Position numbers and translations under genes: made by a program. From Pseudomonas sp. EpS/L25 (GTDB lineage Bacteria > Pseudomonadota > Gammaproteobacteria > Pseudomonadales > Pseudomonadaceae), in the NCBI RefSeq assembly GCF_001512295.1, contig NZ_LNUP01000002.1, forward strand, positions 994,263-1,058,262: a stretch of 64,000 nucleotides of DNA, given 5' to 3'. Within the stretch, counting starts at the first letter, position 1. The number at the start of each line of letters is the position of its first letter. The notes below the pieces were generated by a model. The model was not told where the DNA came from. It ran no database searches and saw only the letters and a list, made by a program, of their open reading frames with translations. Below are positions 26,428-34,745 of this stretch, one piece after another.

Positions 26428-27576
26428 ATGGCTGAATCCGATGGCGAAGACCGCACAGAAGACCCAACCGACAAACGCAAGCGTGAGTCCCGGGAGGAGG
26501 GTCAACTCCCGCGCTCACGCGAACTCGGCACCGTGGCTGTCATGCTCTCGGGGGTGGGCGGCCTGCTGATGTATGGCGCCTTTCTCGGCGGCAAGCTGCT
26601 GGAGGTGATGCGCGCCAATTTCTCCCTGCGCCGGGAAGAGGTGATGGACGAGCGCTTCATGGGTACCTTCCTGCTGGCCTCGGGCAAGGCGGCCATGCTG
26701 GGCATGGTGCCGATGATCGTCCTGGTGGTGATCGCCGCCATCGTCGGCCACATCGCCCTGGGCGGCTTCCTGTTTTCCGGCAAGGTGCTGGCACCCAAGG
26801 CGAGCCGGATGAACCCCCTGTCCGGCATCGCCCGGATGTTTTCCAAGAATTCCCTGGTGGAATTGCTCAAGGCCCTGGGCAAGTTCTGCATCATCCTCGG
26901 GGTATCCGTGCTGGTGCTGATGAGCGAGCGCACGGCCCTGCTGCAGATCGCCAAGCTGCCGCTGGAGCAGGCGCTGCTGCACAGCATGCAGGTGGTCGGG
27001 CATGCCACCCTGTTGTTGGCCCTGGGGCTGCTGATCATCGCCGCCGTGGACGTGCCCTTCCAGATCTTCAGCAACCGCAAGAAGCTGATGATGACCAAGC
27101 AGGAGATCAAGGACGAGTACAAGGACGCCGAAGGCAAGCCCGAGGTCAAGGGCAAGATCCGCCAGATGCAGCGACAGATGGCCCAGCGGCGGATGATGGC
27201 GGAGGTACCCAACGCCGACGTGGTCATCACCAACCCGACCCACTTCGCCGTGGCGCTCAAGTACGACGCGGCCAAGGGCGGGGCGCCGATCCTGGTGGCC
27301 AAGGGCAGCGACTTCACCGCCCTGAAGATCCGCGAGATCGCCCAGGAGCACAAGGTGTCGCTGCTGGAGTCGCCGGGCCTGGCCCGGGCGGTGTACTTCT
27401 CCACCGAGGTGGACCAAGAGATCCCGGCCGGTCTCTACGTGGCCGTGGCCCAGGTACTGGCCTACGTCTACCAGCTCAGGCAGTTCCGCGCCGGGCGCGG
27501 ACGCAAGCCCAAGCTGGCCGATCTGCCCATCCCGTCGGACCTGCGACGGGACGAGCAGGGCAAGCCGGCTACTTGA
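26428..27576 (+). CDS. flhB: Flagellar export switch protein FlhB
   Basis: A 382-residue gate protein. The charged N-terminus [20 protein letters not shown] is diagnostic, followed by four membrane helices and a cytoplasmic domain with the self-cleaving NPTH motif at 269-272. Cleavage there and contact with FliK switch export from hook to filament substrates. Its stop overlaps by 8 bases the stop of a superoxide dismutase gene on the other strand, which separates flhB from flhA. Confidence 0.97.
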   Translation: MAESDGEDRTEDPTDKRKRESREEGQLPRSRELGTVAVMLSGVGGLLMYGAFLGGKLLEVMRANFSLRREEVMDERFMGTFLLASGKAAMLGMVPMIVLVVIAAIVGHIALGGFLFSGKVLAPKASRMNPLSGIARMFSKNSLVELLKALGKFCIILGVSVLVLMSERTALLQIAKLPLEQALLHSMQVVGHATLLLALGLLIIAAVDVPFQIFSNRKKLMMTKQEIKDEYKDAEGKPEVKGKIRQMQRQMAQRRMMAEVPNADVVITNPTHFAVALKYDAAKGGAPILVAKGSDFTALKIREIAQEHKVSLLESPGLARAVYFSTEVDQEIPAGLYVAVAQVLAYVYQLRQFRAGRGRKPKLADLPIPSDLRRDEQGKPAT

Positions 27577-28099
27577 TCACGCCGCAGGCGACGCGCGCGC
27601 CGCCACCGCCCAGGGGCTTGGGCTGGTCGGAGTAGTTGTCGCCACCGGCATGGACCATCAGGGCGTGGCCCTTGAGCTCTTCCAGGCGCTTCAGGCGCGG
27701 TGCCAGTACCGGTTGGGTGGCCTGGCCGTCGGCGGTCACATAGAGCGCCGGTAGCTCACCCAGGTGGCCATCGTCCGACCAAGGGGCACTGTGCTTGCCA
27801 GTGTTGCGCGGATCGAGGTGGCCCCCCGCGGCGCCCCCCGCAGTCAGGGTGCCATTCACCTCGGCCGGACCGCAGTTGGGCTTGGTGTGCACGTGGAAGC
27901 CATGGATGCCGGGCTCCAGGCCCTTGAGGTCGGGCGTGAAGACCAGGCCGTACTTGGAGCGGGTCACCTGTACGCTGCCGACGCTTTCACCCACGCCTTC
28001 GGTGGTGACCTTGTTCAGCGGGATGGTCAGGGATTCGGCGGCCTGGGCAGTGCCTGCCAGGCAGGTGGCCAACAGCGTCGCGGTCCAGATTGTTTTCAT
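27569..28099 (-). CDS. sodC: Periplasmic Cu/Zn superoxide dismutase
   Basis: A 176-residue SodC with a signal peptide (1-20, cleaving after TAQA). Metal-binding histidines appear in HGFHVH (H66, H69, H71), GGH (H94), H103 and MVHAGGD (H150); disulfide cysteines are C76 and C172. The zinc ligand that is Asp in HLGDLPAL of most family members is Glu here (HLGELPAL, E115). It removes periplasmic superoxide. It is encoded antisense between flhB and flhA, an unusual place for it; P. aeruginosa has two unrelated small genes there. Confidence 0.93.
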   Translation of the reverse strand: MKTIWTATLLATCLAGTAQAAESLTIPLNKVTTEGVGESVGSVQVTRSKYGLVFTPDLKGLEPGIHGFHVHTKPNCGPAEVNGTLTAGGAAGGHLDPRNTGKHSAPWSDDGHLGELPALYVTADGQATQPVLAPRLKRLEELKGHALMVHAGGDNYSDQPKPLGGGGARVACGVIK

Positions 28100-28323
28100 G
28101 GTCTTGTTCCTCGGATAGGCGCGCTAGCGCGGTCCCTAGACAGACCAGTGCCTTTCTCGTGCGGTTCACCGCAGCGTCCCGGCGATCCGTTACCGGGCCT
28201 GTCGGCCCGCGTCGAAAACCTCGCTTTTTCAAGGCGTTGAGCAGTTGGCCCGGAGCTTGCTCAAGCCCTTGCGAACAGTGCGCTGCGTCAACTTTCCGTG
28301 ACGACGGCACCGGCAAACGAGGA
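28100..28323 (+). promoter_or_regulatory. Divergent sodC/flhA region with sigma-54 promoter for flhA
   Basis: TGGCCC (28246-28251), then GGAGC-TTGCT with GC at 28259-28260, keeps the 12-base GG-to-GC spacing of the other sigma-54 boxes and is 63 bases before flhA. P. aeruginosa flhA is also RpoN/FleQ-controlled. The sodC start lies at the other end of this 224 bp region; its promoter could not be placed. Confidence 0.7.
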
Positions 28324-30450
28324 ATGGGCGTGAAAGTCGACAAATCCCTGATGATGGGCAACATGCGCGGTCTGGCGCGTGGCAACCTGGGCGTGCCGCT
28401 GGCCGTCCTGGCGATGCTCGCCATGATGACCCTGCCGATGCCGCCGTTCCTGCTGGACGTGCTGTTCACCTTCAACATCGCCCTGTCGATCGTGGTCCTG
28501 CTGGTCAGCGTCTACGCCTTGCGGCCGCTGGATTTCGCCGTCTTCCCGACCATCCTGCTGGTCTCGACCCTGCTGCGCCTGGCGCTGAACGTGGCCTCCA
28601 GCCGCGTGGTGCTGCTGCACGGTCAGGACGGCCACGACGCCGCGGGCAAGGTCATCCAGGCCTTCGGCGAGGTGGTGGTCGGCGGCAACTACGTGGTCGG
28701 TGCGGTGGTCTTCGCCATCCTCATGATCATCAACTTCGTGGTGGTGACCAAGGGTGCCGGCCGTATCTCCGAGGTGTCGGCCCGTTTCACCCTGGATGCC
28801 ATGCCCGGCAAGCAGATGGCCATCGACGCCGACCTCAACGCCGGCATCATCGACCAGGCCGAAGCCAAGAAGCGCCGGACCGAAGTCGGCCAGGAAGCCG
28901 ACTTCTACGGCTCCATGGACGGTGCCAGCAAGTTCGTTCGCGGTGATGCCATCGCCGGCCTGCTGATCCTCTTCATCAACCTCATCGGCGGCATGGCCAT
29001 CGGCATGGCCCAGCACGGTCTGCCGTTCGGCGAAGCGGCGCGCATCTACGCCCTGCTGACCATCGGTGATGGCCTGGTCGCCCAGGTCCCGTCGCTGCTG
29101 CTGTCGGTCGCCGCGGCCATCATGGTGACTCGTGTGTCTTCTTCCGAGGACATGGGGCAGCAGGTCAATCGTCAGATGTTTGCCTCGCCCAAGGCGCTGG
29201 CAGTCTCGGCCTTCATCATCATCGCCATGGGTCTGGTGCCGGGCATGCCGCACCTGCCGTTCCTCGGCCTGGGTGGCGCTGCCGCCGCCGGCGCCTGGCT
29301 GATCCACAAGCGTCAGCGCCAGGCCAAGCAGACCGCCGAGGTCGAAGCCAAGAAGCAGCAGGACCTGGCCCCCGTGCAGCGTCCCGCCGAAGCCAAGGAG
29401 CTGGGTTGGGACGACGTGACCCCGGTGGACATGGTCGGTCTGGAAGTCGGCTACCGGCTGATCCCCATGGTCGATCGCAACCAGGGTGGCCAGCTGCTGG
29501 CGCGGATCAAGGGCGTGCGCAAGAAGCTCTCCCAGGACCTGGGCTTCCTGATGCCCTCGGTCCACATCCGCGACAACCTGGATCTGCTGCCCAACGCCTA
29601 TCGTCTGACTTTGATGGGTGTGAGCGTGGCCGAGGCCGAGATCTATCCCGACCGTGAGCTGGCCATCAACCCCGGTCAGGTCTATGGCACCCTCAATGGT
29701 GTGGCCGCCAAGGATCCGGCATTCGGTCTGGAGGCCGTCTGGATCGACGTCACCCAGCGCGATCAGGCCCAGTCCCTCGGCTATACCGTGGTGGACGCCA
29801 GCACCGTGGTCGCCACCCACCTCAACCAGATCCTCTTCAAGCACGCCCACGAGCTGATCGGCCACGAGGAAGTCCAGCAATTGCTGCAGGTGCTGGCCAA
29901 GAGTTCGCCCAAGCTGGCCGAGGAGCTGGTACCTGGCATCGTGTCCCTGTCGACCCTGCTCAAGATCCTCCAGCAACTGCTGCAGGAGCAGGTACCGGTC
30001 CGTGACATCCGCACCATCGCCGAAGCCATCGCCAACGTCGGTCCGCGGAGTCAAGATCCCGCCGCCATCGCGGGTGCCGTGCGGGTCGCGCTGTCCCGTG
30101 CAATCGTCCAGAACATCGTAGGAATGGAGCCTGAGCTGCCTGTTATCACCCTTGAGCCAAGGTTGGAACAGATGTTGCTAAGTAGTATGCAGAAGGCCGG
30201 TCAAGGCGCTGAGGACGGCATGTTCCTCGAACCTGGCATGGCGGAAAAACTGCAGCGTTCCCTCATCGAGGCGGCGCAGCGTCAGGAAATGATGGGTAAG
30301 CCAGTGGTGCTGCTGGTTGCTGGTGCGATCCGCGGGATGATGTCCCGCTTCGCCCGGATGGCTGCACCGAACATGAGTGTACTGGCCTACCAGGAAATTC
30401 CGGACAACAAGCAGGTCACCATCGTCGCTACCGTTGGCCAGAATGGCTGA
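28324..30450 (+). CDS. flhA: Flagellar export gate protein FlhA
   Basis: A 708-residue export gate protein that forms the nonameric ring binding chaperone-substrate complexes. Eight membrane helices fill the first 330 residues, including the FHIPEP-type region (RFTLDAMPGKQMAIDADLNAG) implicated in proton use. The C-terminal half is the four-domain cytoplasmic ring. An in-frame open stretch reaches back to 28090, but the ATG at 28324 preceded by ACGAGGA gives the known N-terminus MGVKVDKSLMMGNMRGL. Confidence 0.96.
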   Translation: MGVKVDKSLMMGNMRGLARGNLGVPLAVLAMLAMMTLPMPPFLLDVLFTFNIALSIVVLLVSVYALRPLDFAVFPTILLVSTLLRLALNVASSRVVLLHGQDGHDAAGKVIQAFGEVVVGGNYVVGAVVFAILMIINFVVVTKGAGRISEVSARFTLDAMPGKQMAIDADLNAGIIDQAEAKKRRTEVGQEADFYGSMDGASKFVRGDAIAGLLILFINLIGGMAIGMAQHGLPFGEAARIYALLTIGDGLVAQVPSLLLSVAAAIMVTRVSSSEDMGQQVNRQMFASPKALAVSAFIIIAMGLVPGMPHLPFLGLGGAAAAGAWLIHKRQRQAKQTAEVEAKKQQDLAPVQRPAEAKELGWDDVTPVDMVGLEVGYRLIPMVDRNQGGQLLARIKGVRKKLSQDLGFLMPSVHIRDNLDLLPNAYRLTLMGVSVAEAEIYPDRELAINPGQVYGTLNGVAAKDPAFGLEAVWIDVTQRDQAQSLGYTVVDASTVVATHLNQILFKHAHELIGHEEVQQLLQVLAKSSPKLAEELVPGIVSLSTLLKILQQLLQEQVPVRDIRTIAEAIANVGPRSQDPAAIAGAVRVALSRAIVQNIVGMEPELPVITLEPRLEQMLLSSMQKAGQGAEDGMFLEPGMAEKLQRSLIEAAQRQEMMGKPVVLLVAGAIRGMMSRFARMAAPNMSVLAYQEIPDNKQVTIVATVGQNG

Positions 30451-30460
30451 GGTCTAGATC

Positions 30461-31789
30461 ATGCAAGTCAAACGTTTCTTCGCCGCCGATATGCGTCAAG
30501 CCATGAAGCTGGTACGCGACGAGCTGGGCCCGGACGCCGCCATCCTCAGCAATCGTCGGGTCGCCGGCGGGGTCGAGCTGACCGCCGCGTTGGATTACCA
30601 GGCCCCGGCACCGGCTGCGCCCAACGCCGAGTTGCAGGCGGAGCTGCGCAAGACCCATGCGAAGATCGCCCAGGCCCATGCCGACCTCAGCATCCGCGCG
30701 CCGGGGGTACCCACCACCGCGCCCAAGGACAAGCAGCTGCTCGGTGCCATCAGTGCCGCCGACAGCCGTCGCGAGCCGGTGATCGCGTCGCCGCGCACGC
30801 CCCAGCCCGCAGCCGCCGCTCCGGCCGCCAGCGCCGCGCCGGACGATCGTCGCGCCCTGGATGCCATGCGCAGCGAGCTCAGCGGCCTGCGTGAACTGCT
30901 GGAAGTCCAGCTCGGTTCCATGGCCTGGACCCAGGTGCAGTCCACCCGTCCGCAGCAGGCCGGCCTCTGGCGCCGTCTGCAGCGCATGGGCCTGCCGGCC
31001 GAACTGGCCCGCCACCTGCTCGACAGCGTGGCCAAGATCCAGGACCCGCGCCATGCCTGGCGCATGTTGCTGGCCAACTTCGCCCAGTTGGCGAAGACCA
31101 CCGACGCCAAGATCCTGGAGGAGGGCGGCATCGTCGCCTTCGTCGGTCCGGCCGGCATGGGCAAGACCACCTCCCTCGCCAAGCTCGCCGCCAGCTACGT
31201 GCTCAAGTACGGTCCGCAAAGCCTGGCGCTGGTCAGCATGGACAGCTTCCGCATCGGTGCCCAGGAGCAGATCAAGACCCTGGGCCGTATCCTCGACGTG
31301 CCGGTGACCCTGGTCGACCCGGGCCAGTCCCTGGCCCAGGCGCTGGCTCCGCTGGCGCGCAAGCGCCTGGTGCTGATCGATACCGCGGGCATGCCCGCCA
31401 ACGATCCGGCGCTCAAGGTGCAGCTCGAAGCGCTGGCAAACCGTCAGCTGAAGATTCGCAACTACCTGGTACTCGGCGTCACCAGCCAGAGCCAGGTACT
31501 CAAGGCGGCCTACCACAGCTATCGCCGGTGCGGCCTCAGCGGCTGCGTGCTGACCAAGCTGGACGAAGCCGCCAGCCTCGGCGAGGCCTTGGGCCTGGCC
31601 ATCAGCCAGCGCCTGCCGGTGGCCTACATCGCCGACGGTCCGCGTATCCCGGACGACCTGCATCCGGCGCGCAGCCACCAGCTGGTGAGCCGTGCGGTGA
31701 GCCTGCAGGCGCCCGAGGAGCCGAGCGAAGAAACCATGGCGGGCATGTTCGCCGGCCTGTATCAAAACGCCGCCCGCCGCGCCGGCTAG
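30461..31789 (+). CDS. flhF: Flagellar placement GTPase FlhF
   Basis: A 442-residue SRP-family GTPase that sets polar flagellar position. N-terminal basic B domain (VKRFFAADMRQAMKLVRDELGPDAAILSN), an Ala/Pro-rich linker, the N domain (LPAELARHLLDSVAK), and the G domain with FVGPAGMGKTTSLAKLA, LVSMDSFRIGAQEQ, LIDTAGM and TKLDEA motifs. It begins 10 bases after flhA and works with FleN, the next gene, to restrict number and place. Confidence 0.96.
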   Translation: MQVKRFFAADMRQAMKLVRDELGPDAAILSNRRVAGGVELTAALDYQAPAPAAPNAELQAELRKTHAKIAQAHADLSIRAPGVPTTAPKDKQLLGAISAADSRREPVIASPRTPQPAAAAPAASAAPDDRRALDAMRSELSGLRELLEVQLGSMAWTQVQSTRPQQAGLWRRLQRMGLPAELARHLLDSVAKIQDPRHAWRMLLANFAQLAKTTDAKILEEGGIVAFVGPAGMGKTTSLAKLAASYVLKYGPQSLALVSMDSFRIGAQEQIKTLGRILDVPVTLVDPGQSLAQALAPLARKRLVLIDTAGMPANDPALKVQLEALANRQLKIRNYLVLGVTSQSQVLKAAYHSYRRCGLSGCVLTKLDEAASLGEALGLAISQRLPVAYIADGPRIPDDLHPARSHQLVSRAVSLQAPEEPSEETMAGMFAGLYQNAARRAG

Positions 31790-31820
31790 CGCAGACGAAC
31801 GGTATACGTGCATCGCATGC

Positions 31821-31838
31821 CTGGGCACGCCAAATGCA
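31821..31838 (+). promoter_or_regulatory. Possible sigma-54 box upstream of fleN
   Basis: GGGCACG-CCAA-ATGCA keeps GG and GC 12 apart (31824-31825 and 31836-31837) but departs from consensus at two flanking bases. It is 44 bases before the fleN start. Weaker than the other four boxes. Confidence 0.4.
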
Positions 31839-31881
31839 CTTGGTCTAAAGTGTGACGGATTTCAATCAAAGGTATCAGGCA

Positions 31882-32712
31882 ATGGGTAGCATGCATCCCG
31901 TCCAAGTCATAGCGGTCACGGGCGGTAAAGGCGGTGTCGGCAAGACCAACGTGTCGGTCAACCTGGCCTTGGCCCTGGCCGATATCGGGCGGCGCGTCAT
32001 GCTGCTCGACGCCGACCTGGGCCTTGCCAACATCGACGTTCTCCTGGGCCTGTCGCCCAAGCGTACCCTGGCCGATGTCATCTCCGGCGAGTGCGAGCTG
32101 CGCGACGTGCTGCTGCAAGGTCCCGGTGGCATTCGCATCGTCCCGGCGGCCTCGGGCACCCAGGCGATGGTCAACCTCACGCCGGCCCAGCACGCCGGTC
32201 TGATCCAGGCCTTCAGCGACATCAGCGAGAACCTCGACGTGCTCATCGTCGATACCGCTGCCGGCATCGGCGACCAGGTGGTCAGCTTCGTTCGCGCTGC
32301 CCAGGAAGTCCTGGTGGTGGTGTGCGACGAACCCACCTCCATCACCGATGCCTACGCCCTGATCAAGCTGCTCAATCGCGACCATGGCGTCACCCGTTTC
32401 CGGGTGCTGGCGAACATGGCGCTGACGCCCCAGGAAGGTCGCAATCTCTTTGCTAAGCTGACCAAGGTGACCGACAGGTTCCTGGATGTCGCCCTGCAAT
32501 ACGTGGGCGCCATTCCGTTCGATGAAGCGGTGCGCAAGGCCGTACAGAAACAGCGCCCCGTGTTCGAAGCGTTCCCCCGTGCCAAGGCCTCGCTGGCCTT
32601 CCGCGCGGTCGCACAGAAAGTCGATGGCTGGCCGCTGCCGGCCAACCCGCGCGGACACCTCGAGTTTTTCGTCGAGCGCCTCGTGCAACCAGCCACCGGT
32701 ACCCACGCATGA
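31882..32712 (+). CDS. fleN: Flagellar number regulator FleN (FlhG)
   Basis: A 276-residue MinD/ParA-type ATPase that limits flagellar number, in Pseudomonas by inhibiting the activator FleQ. Deviant Walker A GGKGGVGKTN is at 14-23, followed by LLDADLGLANIDVLLGL, a switch II region DTAAGIGDQV, and a C-terminal amphipathic membrane-targeting helix. The start MGSMHPVQVIAVTGG matches P. aeruginosa FleN; an in-frame GTG at 31852 would add ten residues. Overlaps fliA by 4 bases. Confidence 0.95.
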   Translation: MGSMHPVQVIAVTGGKGGVGKTNVSVNLALALADIGRRVMLLDADLGLANIDVLLGLSPKRTLADVISGECELRDVLLQGPGGIRIVPAASGTQAMVNLTPAQHAGLIQAFSDISENLDVLIVDTAAGIGDQVVSFVRAAQEVLVVVCDEPTSITDAYALIKLLNRDHGVTRFRVLANMALTPQEGRNLFAKLTKVTDRFLDVALQYVGAIPFDEAVRKAVQKQRPVFEAFPRAKASLAFRAVAQKVDGWPLPANPRGHLEFFVERLVQPATGTHA

Positions 32713-33449
32713 CAGCATCCAGCGGGCTTCGCATGTACAGCAAAACTTCCGAACGGACCGAGCAGGAGCAACTCATCAACCGCTACGCGCCGTTGGTGAA
32801 ACGCATCGCCTACCACCTCCTGGCACGGTTGCCCGCCAGCGTGCAGGTCGAAGACCTGATGCAGGCCGGCATGATCGGCCTGCTGGAGGCCTCACGCAAA
32901 TACGACTCCGGCAAGGGGGCGAGCTTCGAGACCTACGCCGGCATCCGCATCCGCGGCGCCATGCTCGACGAGGTGCGCAAAGGCGACTGGGCGCCGCGTT
33001 CGGTCCATCGCAACACGCGCATGGTCACCGACGCCATTCGTGCGGTAGAAGCGCGCACCGGTCGCGACGCTAAAGATTCCGAAGTCGCGGCCGAACTTAA
33101 ATTGAGTCTGGATGAGTACTACGGCATCCTTGGCGACACCATGGGGAGTCGCCTGTTCAGCTTCGACGACCTCATGGAGGGTGGTGAGCATGGACTCGAG
33201 GAGAGCGGTTCGCATGAACTCGAACCCGGTCGCGGCTTGGAAGACCAGCGCTTCCGCAAGGCCCTGGCCGACGCCATCGCCAATCTTCCGGAACGCGAAC
33301 GTCTGGTGCTCTCGCTGTATTACGACGAGGAACTCAACCTCAAGGAAATCGGCGAGGTACTGGGGGTGAGCGAGTCCCGGGTCTGCCAGCTACATAGTCA
33401 ATGCGCGGCGCGCCTGCGGGCTCGGCTGGCGGAGTGGCGTTCGCGTTAA
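32709..33449 (+). CDS. fliA: Flagellar sigma factor FliA (sigma-28)
   Basis: A 246-residue RpoF/sigma-28. Region 2 is seen in LINRYAPLVKRIAYHLLARLP and EDLMQAGMIGLLEASRKYD, region 3 in AMLDEVRKGDWAPRSVHRNTR, region 4 in NLPERERLVLSLYYDEELNLKEIGEVLGVSESRVCQL. It drives late genes such as flagellin and many chemotaxis genes and is held by FlgM, which is not in this window. ATG overlaps the fleN stop. Confidence 0.97.
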   Translation: MTASSGLRMYSKTSERTEQEQLINRYAPLVKRIAYHLLARLPASVQVEDLMQAGMIGLLEASRKYDSGKGASFETYAGIRIRGAMLDEVRKGDWAPRSVHRNTRMVTDAIRAVEARTGRDAKDSEVAAELKLSLDEYYGILGDTMGSRLFSFDDLMEGGEHGLEESGSHELEPGRGLEDQRFRKALADAIANLPERERLVLSLYYDEELNLKEIGEVLGVSESRVCQLHSQCAARLRARLAEWRSR

Positions 33450-33536
33450 CGGGCTGGTACTCAGGCTACTACGATTGCTTAGGCGCGCTTTAGGGCGTGT
33501 GTGCGGATTAGGACGGAGGTCGACTTGGACAAGAAC

Positions 33537-33911
33537 ATGAAAATCCTCATCGTGGACGATTTTTCCACGATGAGACGGATCATCAAGAATTTGCTGCGTG
33601 ATCTGGGATTCACCAATACCGCCGAAGCAGACGACGGCAACACCGCACTGCCGATGCTGCAGAGTGGCAACTTCGATTTTCTCGTCACCGACTGGAACAT
33701 GCCCGGCATGACCGGCATCGACCTGCTGCGTCACGTCCGTGCCGATGCACGCCTGAAGACGCTGCCGGTGCTGATGGTAACCGCCGAAGCCAAACGCGAG
33801 CAGATCATCGAGGCCGCTCAGGCCGGAGTGAACGGCTACGTCGTGAAGCCTTTCACCGCCCAGGTGCTGAAAGAAAAGATCGACAAGATCTTCGAGCGGG
33901 TGAACGGCTGA
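33537..33911 (+). CDS. cheY: Chemotaxis response regulator CheY
   Basis: A 124-residue single receiver domain. Acidic pocket D7/D8, phospho-acceptor D52 in LVTDWNMPG, the T in MVTAEA, and the lysine in VVKPFTA are all in place. Phosphorylated by CheA, binds FliM, dephosphorylated by CheZ. Start set at [10 protein letters not shown]; the open frame extends upstream to 33501 without support. It opens the cheYZAB group, 87 bases after fliA. Confidence 0.97.
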   Translation: MKILIVDDFSTMRRIIKNLLRDLGFTNTAEADDGNTALPMLQSGNFDFLVTDWNMPGMTGIDLLRHVRADARLKTLPVLMVTAEAKREQIIEAAQAGVNGYVVKPFTAQVLKEKIDKIFERVNG

Positions 33912-33930
33912 AGAAAGCCGCGGGGACGTT

Positions 33931-34719
33931 ATGGATCAGCTTGGCACCAACAGCTTCAGCGACTTCGAGTCGAATCTAAAACAGCACGCCCAAGAATTGG
34001 TGAAATGCCTGGAGAGCGGTGATTTCGCCCAGGCCGTGCACCTCATCAATGAACTCAATCAGCTTCGCGACCGTGGTCTTTACCAGGAAGTCGGCAAGCT
34101 GACCCGCGAACTGCACAACGCCATCGTCAACTTCGAGATCGATCCGCGCGGCATGGCCGGCGAGGAAGTCTCCCAGATCAGCGATGCCACCGATCGTCTC
34201 TCCTACGTCGTGAAGATGACCGAGAACGCCGCCAACCGGACCATGGATCTGGTGGAGGAGAGCGCGCCGCTGGTGGGCAACTTCGGCGACGAGGCGCGGG
34301 CGGTCCACGCCGAGTGGAAGAAGTTCATGCGCCGTGAGATGGGCCCGGACGAATTCCGCGAGCTCGCCAAGCGGGTGGACGCCTTCCTCAGCCACAGCGA
34401 GAGCAGTGCCGAACAATTGTCGGCCAAGCTCAACGACATCCTCCTCGCGCAGGACTACCAAGATCTCACTGGGCAGGTGATCAAGCGGGTGGTCAATCTC
34501 GTCGGGCAGATCGAGAAAGACCTGGTCAAGCTGGTGATGATGGCCAGCCAGGTCGACCGCTACACCGGCTTCAGCCACGATCACACCGCATTGATCGAGC
34601 AAAACCGAAAAGAAAAGACGATGAAGGGTGAAGGTCCGCAGATTCATGCCGATAAGCGTGAAGACGTCGTGGCCGCTCAGGTCGACGTCGACGATCTTCT
34701 ATCCAGTCTGGGCTTCTGA
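33931..34719 (+). CDS. cheZ: Chemotaxis protein phosphatase CheZ
   Basis: A 262-residue helical protein that removes phosphate from CheY-P. The catalytic glutamine lies in LLAQDYQDLTGQVIKRV; the long hairpin helices on either side and the C-terminal CheY-binding tail (VDVDDLLSSLGF) are conserved. Located 19 bases after cheY, as in all Pseudomonas cluster I che loci. Confidence 0.95.
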   Translation: MDQLGTNSFSDFESNLKQHAQELVKCLESGDFAQAVHLINELNQLRDRGLYQEVGKLTRELHNAIVNFEIDPRGMAGEEVSQISDATDRLSYVVKMTENAANRTMDLVEESAPLVGNFGDEARAVHAEWKKFMRREMGPDEFRELAKRVDAFLSHSESSAEQLSAKLNDILLAQDYQDLTGQVIKRVVNLVGQIEKDLVKLVMMASQVDRYTGFSHDHTALIEQNRKEKTMKGEGPQIHADKREDVVAAQVDVDDLLSSLGF

Positions 34720-34745
34720 CCCAGACCCTCTTGGGGAGTGCAGGA

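Noticed and set aside
33471-33487. Possible sigma-54 box before cheY (GGCTACTACGATTGCT)
   Set aside because: The GG-to-GC spacing is 13 rather than 12 and the -24 box is poor.
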